This document shows, in pieces, positions 25,255 to 34,932 of a stretch of DNA of 64,000 nucleotides. The stretch is from Flavobacteriaceae bacterium UBA3159. Its GTDB lineage: Bacteria > Bacteroidota > Bacteroidia > Flavobacteriales > Flavobacteriaceae. Made by a program: the position numbers and the translations under genes. The stretch lies in contig DEYL01000063.1 of assembly GCA_002364535.1 (NCBI GenBank), positions 29,313 through 93,312 on the forward strand. Direction: 5' to 3'. Position 1 is the stretch's first letter, and each line of letters opens with the position of its first letter. A model generated the notes under the pieces. That model was not told where the DNA came from, ran no database searches, and worked only from the letters and a program-made list of their open reading frames with translations.

Positions 25255-26025
25255 TCAAAATAGACCATAATATAACCTTCCTAAGAGTTCTTTAAATCCA
25301 ATTTCGGTTATTGAAAGCTAATATGCATTTGGTAGAAAATGAATAAAGTTTAGTTTAACAATAGTAGATGTTTTATAATCAACTTTAAAAGCCGTCACAT
25401 TAAATCCCTTTTTTTCAAATAAGCCTTTTGCTCTTTTCATATGAAAAGCCGAAGTAACAAGTATGATATTTTTATTTTCTCCGAGTAAGTCTAAAACAGC
25501 CACTGATTCGTCAAAAGTGTTTAACACCTCCTCAGTCACAAAAATATCTTCAGCACTTACACCATATTTAATGGCATACTTTTTTAAAATTTCACCTTCA
25601 GATAATTTAGATCTATTTTATGGATTTTGAGCTCCTGTGAAAACGATTACATTTGATTTTTTTAGCTTCATAAAGTTCAATCCCTCCAAAAAATCTATCC
25701 GCATCACCCCCACTCAACATTGTAGTGATTTCCATACTTATTGATTTCTAAAATATAACCCAATACTATAATTGCATCTGCTCTATTTATAGATTCTAAT
25801 GGTTTTGGATTGTATTACCCCTCAATAGTTTTAAAAAAATATTTTGTAAAAAAAGATGAAGAAAAAATATAAAATATGACGAAGGTAAAATAGACAACTT
25901 TCTTTTTATTAAAATAAATGCCAAAAAAAAATTAATGAAATAAATGTCATTATTGGCATTACTAGAAGAGGTAATATTTTATGGTGGTAAATCAATTTAA
26001 ACGTTTCTATAAAACTAATGGTTTT
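25255..26025 (-). pseudogene. YdcF/ElyC-type (DUF218) membrane protein gene, multiply broken
   Basis: Reading the minus strand in pieces gives an almost complete YdcF-family protein. There is an N-terminal membrane region (LLVMPIMTFISLIFFWHLF), then a YNPKPLESINRADAIIVLG segment, a VIVFTGAQNP segment and EDIFVTEEVLNTFDESVAVL. An LVTSAFHMKRAKGLFEK motif follows, and the tail reads SITEIGFKELLGRLYYGLF. These are interrupted by at least two frame changes (one in an A-run near 25665) and in-frame stops, including TAA near 25620, TAA near 25812 and TAG at 25318. Only the piece 25318-25539 is open. Intact YdcF proteins are DUF218 proteins linked to envelope metabolism. This copy is clearly non-functional. 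Confidence 0.85.
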
Positions 26026-26166
26026 TGATCATTTACTTACCCAAACTGGATTTTCTGCTTGTAGGCGTAATAGATCTTTAAAACAAACATTAATAAATGG
26101 ACCCCCAAACTTTCTTCCACAGAAAAACAGCACAGGATTTACTGCATAGAGAAATACAGGCACTCA

Positions 26167-26602
26167 TTACTGCGAACTAATTGCTAGTTTTTTGGGTTTC
26201 CAAACCTAGGTACGACCAAATAATGAAAAGCCAAGGTATCCTAGCACATCAAGAGTTCCTTCATCCTTTAGGGAAATATTGCAACTGTATCGTTTTCCAT
26301 TTGCAGGATCTAGAATGGTTCCACCTGCCTAGTTTTCTCCCTTTTTGATCAGACACTGGACAATGACCAAACCAACGATGGGTTTCCCCTTTTCGCTTCC
26401 TTTGCTCTCATTACACATTTTACCCTGATCTTCTGGCAATAAAAGTGCATAAATTCGACCGTATAATTTTCCTCCTTCTTCATAGAGACTGATTTCAGAT
26501 TTTTCTTTACCGGTTTCGTCATCAACACTGATCCATTGACCTATATATGGATCTGGCTGATTAGTAAAAAAAAACAAAGCTTAAAATTAGTTTAAAAAGC
26601 AT
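26167..26602 (-). pseudogene. DUF2147-family secreted protein gene with two amber stops
   Basis: The minus strand encodes a near-complete DUF2147 protein: a signal-peptide-like start at 26602 (MLFKLILSFVFF), then IGQWISVDDETGKEKSEI, YALLLPEDQGKMC and KPIVGLVIVQCL. The last part, AGGTILDPANGKRYSCNISL and LGYLGFSLFGRT, lies beyond TAG where family members have Trp (TGG). A second TAG replaces the usual Gln in GRTQVW. A frame slip in a T-run near 26575 also separates the signal peptide from the body. Three lesions make it a pseudogene. The 258 bp between it and 26861 show nothing I can support. Confidence 0.85.
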
Positions 26603-26860
26603 AGGATTAGGTAATACAATTAAATGTAGAAATTTATTTGTTAAGCTTTGATGGCCAAAACCATAAAGCATCCAAAAGCCCAAGTTAATTTTTACTGTTA
26701 GTGGAACAACCCGCATATTCGTAAGGTAAGATTATTACTTTAGCGATTTTTTTTTAATGAGGTGGGTTGCCTTTTCTAAAGATCTTTGATGGCATAGGCA
26801 TGGAAAGCATTTACTTATTATATATATAATTTATATCTTGTAATATTCAATTCATTTTTA

Positions 26861-27913
26861 ATGAAAAAGCTGGTATTGCTTTTTGGAATCTGCCTAACCG
26901 CTTTCGCTTGCAGTAAAAGTGATGATAGCTCAACTGTAGTTCCTGCTAAGTATACATTATCAGTGACTGCCTCTGAGGGAGGAAGTGTTAGTACAGCTGG
27001 CGGGCAGTACAATGAAAACACTTCAATTTTAATTACAGCAACTCCGGAACAGGGATTTGAGTTCTCAGGCTGGACTGGAACCACTCTTACTGCTGGTTCA
27101 ATAAGCGTAAAAGTAACCTCTAATCAAATCATTACGGCAAACTTTATACGATCAAAATACACCTTGACCATCAATAAAGTTGGTAGTGGAGAAGTCGCCC
27201 AACAAGTGATTAATTCAGCCAGGGGGGCAACAGATTACGAATCAGGGAATACCGTTAGATTAACCGCTACACCCCAAAGCGATTATTTGTTTTATGATTG
27301 GCAAAAACTTCAGAATAATCTCAGTGAAGACAGTTTCGAAAACCCCCTTGATGTTGTAATGAATCAATCCAAAACGATTACGGCCACTTTTGAAGAAAAA
27401 CTACCCCTTATTAATCCAGAGGATGCCGATAAGAATAATACTGTAGGGAAATGGAAGATCAGAAAGAAACGTCCTGGTAAGAAAGAAAGTTCATCTTCCG
27501 ACAGAGCAGTAGATTGTAAAATCGATGAGATCATTTTGAGATCCGACAATTCATTTACTATAATCACTGAAACCTCAACCATAACAGGTCAGTATATAAT
27601 TGATTCCGAAACATCCATAAGCCTAGACCAGCGCTGGATTGCACAGCGAAGAGCAACAAAAATTGGGATGCTTACGGAAATTAAATTAAGTGACAACTAT
27701 TTGAGCTTTAATATTGAGTTAATTGGAGGGTGTAACGAGCAATTAGATGCCGACAGGGATCCAACTTACGACGAGACAACCGATCCCACAGCCCCCTCCA
27801 ATACAGGATCACAAACTGCGGAAACAGAATCCTCTACTCTAGCATCTAGTCCTTGTATCATTGAAACTGAACTTACATCTTACAATGCCAATCAAACTGT
27901 TGGTCTTGGTTAG
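26861..27913 (+). CDS. lipoprotein with two InlB-type B-repeats
   Basis: A 350-residue lipoprotein (Cys17, TAFACSKSDDSS). Two divergent InlB B-repeat modules follow, residues about 30-95 (LSVTASEGGSVSTAGGQYNE, ITATPEQGFEFSGW) and 98-175 (LTINKVGSGEVAQQV, LTATPQSDYLFYDW). Such repeats are surface spacers or adhesive folds. The C-terminal half (about 190-300) is a separate beta-rich domain with lipocalin-like flavour (VGKWKIRKKRPGK, TITGQYIIDSETSISLDQRW), and the tail is Thr/Ser-rich. It is likely surface exposed. A related repeat is in the protein at 29270. Confidence 0.75.
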   Translation: MKKLVLLFGICLTAFACSKSDDSSTVVPAKYTLSVTASEGGSVSTAGGQYNENTSILITATPEQGFEFSGWTGTTLTAGSISVKVTSNQIITANFIRSKYTLTINKVGSGEVAQQVINSARGATDYESGNTVRLTATPQSDYLFYDWQKLQNNLSEDSFENPLDVVMNQSKTITATFEEKLPLINPEDADKNNTVGKWKIRKKRPGKKESSSSDRAVDCKIDEIILRSDNSFTIITETSTITGQYIIDSETSISLDQRWIAQRRATKIGMLTEIKLSDNYLSFNIELIGGCNEQLDADRDPTYDETTDPTAPSNTGSQTAETESSTLASSPCIIETELTSYNANQTVGLG

Positions 27914-27949
27914 AGGGAATAAAGAATTCCGGTAAATACAAATCACAAA

Positions 27950-29191
27950 ATGATAAGGGTCATATCATTCGTTAAAACAAGTATAGATAAAGTTGATGTC
28001 AAACAGCATATTTTTCAACCCAAAAGTTGTTTATTAATTATAATCTTATGTATTTTGGGGTGTAGTCAAATGGAAGAAACCTCTCACAATTTCCAGCACG
28101 ATCTTGATCTATTAAAAAAATATACGGAACCCATAGTTCTCAAATCCAATGGCGACCAATGTCAATTGATTTTAGTTCCTGAATATCAGGGAAGAGTAAT
28201 GACCAGTACAAGCAATGGTTTGGGAGGAAGCAGCTATGGATGGATTAACGATAAGCTGATCCAATCGGGAGAAATTAAATCCCATATTAATGCTTATGGT
28301 GGAGAAGATCGTTTTTGGGTAGGGCCAGAAGGGGGACAATTTTCTGTCTTCTTCGAACAAGACAATCCATTTAATTTAGATCACTGGCATACCCCCGCCG
28401 CCATAGATACTGAGCCTTTTCAATTTGACACATTTTCAGATACTCAAGCCCAATTGAGTAAAACCATGCATTTGGTCAACTATTCGGGTTATGAATTTAA
28501 AGCAAAGGTGGATCGAAAAGTTACCATTTTCAATAGTTCAGAGATCGAAAAAAATCTTAACATCACCACAAAAGGCACCTTGTTTGTGGGTTACCAAAGC
28601 GAAAATATACTCACCAATTTGGGTCAAAGGTCTTGGAAAAAAAATACCGGACTTTTATCGATATGGATATTGGGCATGTTCAAGCCCTCCGATGATACTT
28701 GGGTCATCATTCCCTACAAAAACGAACTCAACTTAAACACCTCCTATTTTGGTGCCGTTCCTCCAGAAAAACTCAAGATCACAGACAAAGTCATTTTGTT
28801 TAAGGGGGACGGTAAGTCCAGATCAAAAATAGGCCTCCCACCCAAAAATGCCCAGTCCCTTTTTGGAAGTTTTGATGCTGCCAATAAGGTATTGACTATC
28901 GTACAATTTTCACTTTCCGATGATCAGGATTATGTCAATTCACTGTGGGAAATACAAAAAGCACCTTATAGGGGGGATGTGATCAATTCTTATAACGATG
29001 GCCCTACAGAAAATGGAGATCAGATTGGGCCTTTTTATGAATTAGAAAGCTCTTCTCCGACCAAGGAATTGGATCCCGGTCAAAGCATCAAACACCTGCA
29101 CAACACCTATCACTTTGAGGGAGATTTTAAAACCTTAAACGCTTTGTCAAAACAAATGTTGGACTTTGATCTTTCCTCAATAGAATATTGA
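27950..29191 (+). CDS. DUF6786-like lipoprotein
   Basis: A 413-residue lipoprotein; the lipobox is ILCILGCSQ (Cys38), preceded by a longer than usual N-terminal region, so a later start is possible. The body begins LLKKYTEPIVLKSNGDQCQL and contains GRVMTSTSNGLGGSSYGWIN and NAYGGEDRFWVGPEGGQFSV. It resembles the DUF6786 group of Bacteroidota proteins, whose beta-sandwich looks like aldose-epimerase or carbohydrate-binding folds. The reaction is unknown. It is 36 bp after the InlB-repeat lipoprotein and may be co-transcribed. Confidence 0.65.
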   Translation: MIRVISFVKTSIDKVDVKQHIFQPKSCLLIIILCILGCSQMEETSHNFQHDLDLLKKYTEPIVLKSNGDQCQLILVPEYQGRVMTSTSNGLGGSSYGWINDKLIQSGEIKSHINAYGGEDRFWVGPEGGQFSVFFEQDNPFNLDHWHTPAAIDTEPFQFDTFSDTQAQLSKTMHLVNYSGYEFKAKVDRKVTIFNSSEIEKNLNITTKGTLFVGYQSENILTNLGQRSWKKNTGLLSIWILGMFKPSDDTWVIIPYKNELNLNTSYFGAVPPEKLKITDKVILFKGDGKSRSKIGLPPKNAQSLFGSFDAANKVLTIVQFSLSDDQDYVNSLWEIQKAPYRGDVINSYNDGPTENGDQIGPFYELESSSPTKELDPGQSIKHLHNTYHFEGDFKTLNALSKQMLDFDLSSIEY

Positions 29192-29269
29192 TTTCAATTA
29201 CCCAATGTAATTCTTACTTCGCACAGAAAGTTTATTTACTTTTAACACGTAATAACTATAAAAAGGAAC

Positions 29270-30538
29270 ATGAAAAAAATATTTTTTACTACAATATTTT
29301 TCTTAGTCTTTTACAACTGTTCAAAAGAAGAGGGAGAGTCATCACCCTCGACCAATATTGAACAAACATCTAACACAAAAACAGAAACCGAAACAACACC
29401 GGAGACCGTTCAATACACATTGACGGTAAACACTGCGGTAGGAGGTTCTGTTTCAACAGAAGGTGGAACTTATGACGAGGGAACAGAAATAAAAGTAACA
29501 GCAACGGCAAGTGAGGGATACCAATTTACAGGATGGGAAGGAAGTCAAGAAACTTCCAACGCCCTAACGCTTACACTCAACACCAATGTTAGCATCAAAC
29601 CAATTTTCCAGAAAGTTGAAGTTAAAGAAAGTTTATACTCTGCTGGCGCATTGATTGAAGACAACGAAATCAGTGAGCTTTTTAATCGATCACTAACCGT
29701 AAATGGAGTCAAAATAGTGGTTGCAGGGGCAGCAGGAGGTCAAAAGCCCGTTCCAGATTTTTGGGCGCTGAAAATCGCGAGATTAATTCAGTTGATGACC
29801 GACCCAAATTACGAGGGAATTGATGGCGAAGCCCAAAAAAATATGATCAAAACCTTAAAAGGAGCCCCAGGAACTTGGCACGAGGGATACCCCACAATTC
29901 AAAGGGTTGCTTATGGAGGTGGAAATGATTATTCTCCAAATTGGTTGAGGGACGAAGGGATCAGTAGTTACGAAGGGCTCCAGGAATTCAACGATACCCA
30001 TTCTCACAATGATATGGTTTGGTACAGAAATAGTTCGGGAGACTCTTTTGATTATGGGGATATCGATTTTCAAGAGGTCATGGAACACATAATGCATACA
30101 ATCCATTTATTTGGAGTTCCGGGAGGGGTACCAGGCTCTAAGGAGGCGTTATATCTAGAAGCTATCGAAAATCCAAATTGGGAATCTACAACCATACACT
30201 TGGCGATGAAAGAAGCCATTGATAGTAGAATGTACGTTCCGGATTATGCACCAGAATGGGATCAATCAGAAGATGGTGCAGGAGTGGCTTACAAAGAATA
30301 CCTATACCTATTGAATTTCAATATGTGGGAAATGAGCGAGTTTTGGGAAGGACAGAGCCTAGCTCCAGAATGGAATGATGCCATGCGAACACCTGACGGA
30401 ATTAGGACCAATAACCCTTTGGGGTTTGAATTATTCATAAAATACATCGAACCCGTTCTTTCAAAACCTGACTTTACAACTATCAGATCCATTTTTCAAG
30501 ACAATGATCAAGGTGAGTCGGGATATGTTGCTGATTAA
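29270..30538 (+). CDS. lipoprotein with InlB repeat and a His-rich, possibly metal-binding domain
   Basis: A 422-residue lipoprotein (Cys17, VFYNCSKEEGES) with a Thr/Glu-rich linker (25-47), one InlB-type repeat (about 49-113, LTVNTAVGGSVSTEGGTYDE, GYQFTGWEGS) and a large C-terminal domain (about 120-422) I do not recognise. That domain has EH273-I-M-H276-T-I-H279, an H-x2-H-x2-H pattern in a helix context, preceded by THSHNDMVW. This looks like a metal site, possibly a zinc peptidase variant without the HExxH order. Acidic and aromatic residues are common. It may be a surface hydrolase. Confidence 0.65.
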   Translation: MKKIFFTTIFFLVFYNCSKEEGESSPSTNIEQTSNTKTETETTPETVQYTLTVNTAVGGSVSTEGGTYDEGTEIKVTATASEGYQFTGWEGSQETSNALTLTLNTNVSIKPIFQKVEVKESLYSAGALIEDNEISELFNRSLTVNGVKIVVAGAAGGQKPVPDFWALKIARLIQLMTDPNYEGIDGEAQKNMIKTLKGAPGTWHEGYPTIQRVAYGGGNDYSPNWLRDEGISSYEGLQEFNDTHSHNDMVWYRNSSGDSFDYGDIDFQEVMEHIMHTIHLFGVPGGVPGSKEALYLEAIENPNWESTTIHLAMKEAIDSRMYVPDYAPEWDQSEDGAGVAYKEYLYLLNFNMWEMSEFWEGQSLAPEWNDAMRTPDGIRTNNPLGFELFIKYIEPVLSKPDFTTIRSIFQDNDQGESGYVAD

Positions 30539-30654
30539 TTTAATTGCTTGTTATTAAATGGTTAATCATAGGTTGAACAATTTGATTGTTTACTAGATTG
30601 ATTATGAAAAAATGATTTATAAAACATTTAATTAGACGGTATCCATTTTAAGCG

Positions 30655-32160
30655 ATGAAAAAAATAAATAAGATCCTATTGATCTTCGCCCTATGTTTTT
30701 TAAAAAATACAATAGGGCAATCTAAAAAGTACACTGCGGATTGGAAATCCTTGGACAGTCGTCCGGTTGCACAATGGTTCGAAGACGCCAAATTTGGTAT
30801 TTTCATTCATTGGGGTCCATATTCAGTTCCCTCTTGGTCCCCCAAAGGCACCTATGAAGAATGGTACTTAAAGTGGTTTACGAGCAAGTCGATTTTTGGC
30901 AATGGAAGCTTTAGCGGTGAAGAGATCCCCGTTTTTCACAAAAAAACATTTGGAGAGGATTTTAATTACATCGACTTTGCCAAAATATGGAAAGCCGAAC
31001 TTTTCGATCCTCAAAAGTGGGCTGAGTTATTCAAAAATTCAGGAGCAAAATATGTAGTTATGACCTCCAAACACCATGATGGTTTTGCATTGTGGCCCAA
31101 CAAACATACTACCCAAAGCCGAGGGTATTTTTGGAACAGTGGAGAAACTGGCCCGATGCGCGATTTGGTGGGCGACTATGTCAAAGCCATAAAAGATGTT
31201 GGTCTCAAAGCAGGATTATATTATTCACTCTACGAGTGGTATCATCCCTGGTATCGAATAGGCTCCAAAAAATTTGTAACCGATTACTACCATCCTCAAT
31301 TCAAGGAATTGGTTACCAATTACGAGCCTGATCTGATCTATGCTGATGGGGAATGGGAAAAGGATGACGACTACTGGAACAGCAAAGAACTTTTGGCTTG
31401 GCTTTTTAATGAATCTCCTGTAAAAGAACAGGTGGTGATCAATGACAGATGGGTCAAAGGGCAGCGACACAAGCACGGGGGATTCTACACCACAGAATAC
31501 CTTCGGGAGGTGATTAATTTTGACAAGCCTTGGGAGGAGATCCGAGGGATGGGACTCTCTTTTGGTTACAACCGAAATGAAGACCTTGAAGATTACAATT
31601 CCCCTCAATCCCTCATCCTAATGTTGGCTGATATCGTTAGCCAAGGGGGAAATTTATGCATCAATGTGGGGCCTACTGCCTCCGGTAAAATTCCCGTGAT
31701 CATGCAGGAGCGATTGATTCAAATTGGAAAATGGCTCAAAACCAATGGTGAGGCCATTTATGGTACAAGAAAGTGGAGAAGATCCTACCAATGGTCGATT
31801 GGGGATAGAAATTTTAAGCTAAAAAAGGAAGGTCATAGTTATGTAGAGGGGGATTATATTCTCAAGCAAACCATTGACCAACAACCCGGAAAAGCAATCA
31901 AAGAGCTTTTTTTCACCCAAAAAGAGGATAAGCTTTTTGCCATCAGCCCCAAGTGGCCAGGCAAAAAACTAATTATCAAGAATCTTAACCTAAAAGAAAA
32001 TGCAACCATAGTGCTGTTGGCAAGTGGAGAAAAATTGGGGTTCCAAAACAAAGGAAATAATGTTGTAGTTGACATTCCAGAATACAACCCATTGAGTTTT
32101 ATTCCCGAAGATCATTATGCCTATGTCTTTATGATTACCAATGCAAATTTATCTCCCTAA
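30655..32160 (+). CDS. alpha-L-fucosidase (GH29)
   Basis: A 501-residue secreted enzyme that removes alpha-L-fucose from glycans. The signal peptide ends near NTIGQ. The catalytic barrel shows WFEDAKFGIFIHWGPYSVPS, YVVMTSKHHDGFALWP and EPDLIYADGEWE, where D231 is the predicted nucleophile of GH29. The acid/base residue is not conserved across GH29 and I do not assign it. A C-terminal beta domain (about 390-500) follows. With two sulfatases about 10 kb away, fucose-containing sulfated polysaccharide is a plausible substrate. No SusCD pair is adjacent. Confidence 0.92.
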   Translation: MKKINKILLIFALCFLKNTIGQSKKYTADWKSLDSRPVAQWFEDAKFGIFIHWGPYSVPSWSPKGTYEEWYLKWFTSKSIFGNGSFSGEEIPVFHKKTFGEDFNYIDFAKIWKAELFDPQKWAELFKNSGAKYVVMTSKHHDGFALWPNKHTTQSRGYFWNSGETGPMRDLVGDYVKAIKDVGLKAGLYYSLYEWYHPWYRIGSKKFVTDYYHPQFKELVTNYEPDLIYADGEWEKDDDYWNSKELLAWLFNESPVKEQVVINDRWVKGQRHKHGGFYTTEYLREVINFDKPWEEIRGMGLSFGYNRNEDLEDYNSPQSLILMLADIVSQGGNLCINVGPTASGKIPVIMQERLIQIGKWLKTNGEAIYGTRKWRRSYQWSIGDRNFKLKKEGHSYVEGDYILKQTIDQQPGKAIKELFFTQKEDKLFAISPKWPGKKLIIKNLNLKENATIVLLASGEKLGFQNKGNNVVVDIPEYNPLSFIPEDHYAYVFMITNANLSP

Positions 32161-32298
32161 GGCGACTTCAAATAATGATATAGCTTTTTATGGAGTTATA
32201 CCTTAACAGGTCCAAGCCTATTGTTCTCTATGAATAATATTTAAAATAACAAATGGTATTGCTAATTTTACATAACAAACCATGTATGATCAAAGATT

Positions 32299-33264
32299 AT
32301 GAATCGCCTTATCTACTTGCTATTTATTTCGTTGGTCATTTCTTGTAGTAAAGAATCAAATGACTCCAAGTCAAATCCCAATGTTTCTTCTACAAAAAAT
32401 AATGCCCCTAACTCCAATGACAATTCCTCCTCTGACCAAAGCTCTTCTTCCAACGACACTTCCACCTCCAATGATACTTCCTCTGAGGTCAAAGTAGTTT
32501 TCAACACTAAAATACATAGCAGCTTACCCTCGGAATGGGTTGAGCAATACAACATTATTTTGGACACCCTGGACAAAAGAATTCCGGTTTATAATAAAAA
32601 TTATGATGACTTGGACATCTATGCTTGGAACAGCAATACCGACAAACCCTACAGGAGTGAGATAGGAGATACTGGTGGAGCATGTATCTGCGGGAACGAC
32701 CAAAAAAGATATATGGTTCTTGAGATACCTGAGGACGAATTCAAATACAATTCCATGCACCGTTATTCTGTGATTGCTCATGAATTTTTTCACGCCTATC
32801 AAATGAGCATTTCCGCTAATTTCAATAGTGGAGATTTTAAAGTAAAATGGTTAAGTGAAGGACCTGCTGCGGTTTTTGAATCCCTTTATGTTAGGGAGCA
32901 TTACGATTACAATTATTTTATTTACGATCAGGAAAGAGTAGACAAGGAAGCGGTTTCCAACCCTTCTATTTATGAGAGTTACGATAGTGGTGGAGACACC
33001 AACTATTCTTCCTCTGTATTTATGACTTTGGCTTTGGTTAAAGAACTGGTAAAACTTAACAATACCGAGGCGGATGCCATCAGAATGATCCTTAAAGATT
33101 TTCAGTTGCAAAATACCGGGACTGCTAATTGGAAGGATGTATTCAAAAATGTATTTTCCTTTTCAGTAGATTCTTTTTACACCAAACTCTCCGATTACCA
33201 AGCAGACATAAATAACGTTGTACCCAGCGAGAACCTGACCTTGCAGAGAATATTCAACAATTAG
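32299..33264 (+). CDS. lipoprotein zinc metalloprotease (HExxH, gluzincin-like)
   Basis: A 321-residue lipoprotein (Cys16, VISCSKES) with a Ser/Asn/Asp-rich linker at 18-63 that would hold the domain away from the membrane. The catalytic motif is H161-E-F-F-H165 in VIAHEFFHAYQM. The third zinc ligand is probably E187 in KWLSEGPAAVFES, 22 residues on, as in gluzincins. A Cys pair (CICG, 129-131) lies before it. It is likely a surface peptidase. The substrate is unknown. No propeptide is evident. Confidence 0.75.
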   Translation: MNRLIYLLFISLVISCSKESNDSKSNPNVSSTKNNAPNSNDNSSSDQSSSSNDTSTSNDTSSEVKVVFNTKIHSSLPSEWVEQYNIILDTLDKRIPVYNKNYDDLDIYAWNSNTDKPYRSEIGDTGGACICGNDQKRYMVLEIPEDEFKYNSMHRYSVIAHEFFHAYQMSISANFNSGDFKVKWLSEGPAAVFESLYVREHYDYNYFIYDQERVDKEAVSNPSIYESYDSGGDTNYSSSVFMTLALVKELVKLNNTEADAIRMILKDFQLQNTGTANWKDVFKNVFSFSVDSFYTKLSDYQADINNVVPSENLTLQRIFNN

Positions 33265-33544
33265 TTTTAAATCCACAGACCCTAATGCCTCTGGGTTGAT
33301 GGAAAGACCCCATTTGATATTGTGATCTTTAGGGCCGTTTAAAAGATTCCAGGCGGTAAACCGACTTATTTTACCATCTATTTCAAAAACCACTTTAGGG
33401 AAAATTATTGATCAAAATTGTATTGTCATGTTGCATGATGTCGATATAGTATGTAAAAGTTAATGAATTCAGAACATTTAGTTCAATTGACTGAATAGAT
33501 GATCATCAAAAAAAATGCATTCATTTGAAGCTTTGCCCTGTTGA
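33265..33544. other. convergent intergenic region with a possible coding remnant
   Basis: Between two convergent genes. On the minus strand, about 33405-33265, a stretch reads VVFEIDGKISRFTAWNLLNG and later LSINPEALGSVDLKLIVEYS. That has a coding look and resembles the NPCBM-type carbohydrate-binding pattern, but it lacks a start, a usable length and a partner. It is best seen as a degenerate fragment. No clear terminator was found. Confidence 0.3.
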
Positions 33545-34756
33545 CTACAAACGAGTATTGACAATATTATTAAAGATCGAACCAAAAGTATAACTCAATC
33601 CCAGTGAGATTCTGTTTTGGAAATCAGTGGAAATTTGCCTTTGCCTGAGCAACAGATCCTCAATGGAAGCCTCTCCACTGGGTAGATTGATCTGATCCCG
33701 GATCAATTGAAAGTTACCAGAAATCCTCAGGGAAAGCCCTCGAATGATTCTCAGGTTTATATAATTATTGAGTGTAAGTCTATTTTGATCTGGTTGATCC
33801 AGAAACTGAGAAGCCACCAAATAAGAATAGACACTCCCCCATTTTTCCCTATACCTCAAATTGAGGGTTAGCGATTGATTAAACATTTTTTGATTTAAAA
33901 AACCATAAATGGTTCTCTCAAAATATTCATAAAAATTATATCCCACCTTATAAGCCAAAGTCACCTCTTTGGTTAAAACCTCAGAGTAGGGAATAAAATT
34001 ATATTCCAAAGCAGGAGAAAAATTTACAAAAGATCTGTAGTTTTGAAAGGTGTCATTGAGGTAGTATCCGAAAACACCAGTGGAAAAATGATTAGAAAGA
34101 CTCCTGACAACACTACCCGAAAAAAAAGTCCTTTTTCGTTCGCTGCTATAGTTGTCTTCATCTCCTGAAAAAAACTTGACCGATCGGCTCATTCCAAAAT
34201 CCGATCTGACCCGCCACATTTCTGTAACCCGATCCCCCCCCAGGCCTAGGTTGTATTCCTCTTCTTTGATACTTGTTTCGTTCTCAAAATTAAAAGAGCC
34301 TGAAACCTCAAAAACCCAATTTTTCCATTGATCCGTTGTCAATTCATCAGATTTGGTTTCTACATCATGGAAAGTCACTTCCAGTTGGTTTTGAAAAGCC
34401 GTGTTTTGTATAAAATAAACCATCCCCAGTTTAAATGTTTTCAACAACTGCTCTCTGGCCTCGGTTAATGTGAAGTTTTTGGGAATATCTGTACTGATCC
34501 GATTCTCCATGTTTTGGAAGTTATTTTTGCCTTTGTATTCAAAAGAGTAATTTCTTCCCCCACTGGCATTGGTAATTTCAAAAACAAAAACCTCTATATC
34601 GGATAAGGTTCTGTCCCGAACATAATCAAATACAAGTGTATTCTGTTTAATAAAATCGTTGTCGCATCGACAACTCAGAAACACTTTTATTTTGTCCGAT
34701 TGAGAATAGGACTTTGAGAAAAGTACTATTAATATGATTATTAAAATATTTTTCAT
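33545..34756 (-). CDS. outer-membrane beta-barrel protein, function unknown
   Basis: A 403-residue secreted protein with a signal peptide ending SKSYSQ. The N-terminal part (20-110) looks globular and includes a CRCD motif. From about 150 on there are many alternating strands such as SVKFFSGDEDNYSSERKRTF and LTLAYKVGYNFYEYF-type segments. It ends in IVNTRL after SLGLSYTFGSIFNNI, consistent with an outer-membrane barrel. I do not recognise the family; it resembles Bacteroidota proteins with DUF481-like barrels. It stands alone on the minus strand. Confidence 0.6.
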   Translation of the reverse strand: MKNILIIILIVLFSKSYSQSDKIKVFLSCRCDNDFIKQNTLVFDYVRDRTLSDIEVFVFEITNASGGRNYSFEYKGKNNFQNMENRISTDIPKNFTLTEAREQLLKTFKLGMVYFIQNTAFQNQLEVTFHDVETKSDELTTDQWKNWVFEVSGSFNFENETSIKEEEYNLGLGGDRVTEMWRVRSDFGMSRSVKFFSGDEDNYSSERKRTFFSGSVVRSLSNHFSTGVFGYYLNDTFQNYRSFVNFSPALEYNFIPYSEVLTKEVTLAYKVGYNFYEYFERTIYGFLNQKMFNQSLTLNLRYREKWGSVYSYLVASQFLDQPDQNRLTLNNYINLRIIRGLSLRISGNFQLIRDQINLPSGEASIEDLLLRQRQISTDFQNRISLGLSYTFGSIFNNIVNTRL

Positions 34757-34932
34757 AAAAACACTGCAAAACTAAAAAACTTTTCAGATGCATTGAGTAA
34801 AAGGATAATTAATTTGTAATAATTTAAGAACGAAAATTTATCATCAGAAACCATTCTTCGAAACCACCCATCCAACAGCTAATCAAATAGGAGGAGAAGT
34901 TTTTAGGTTATCCGTTTAATTAATTTTCGTTA

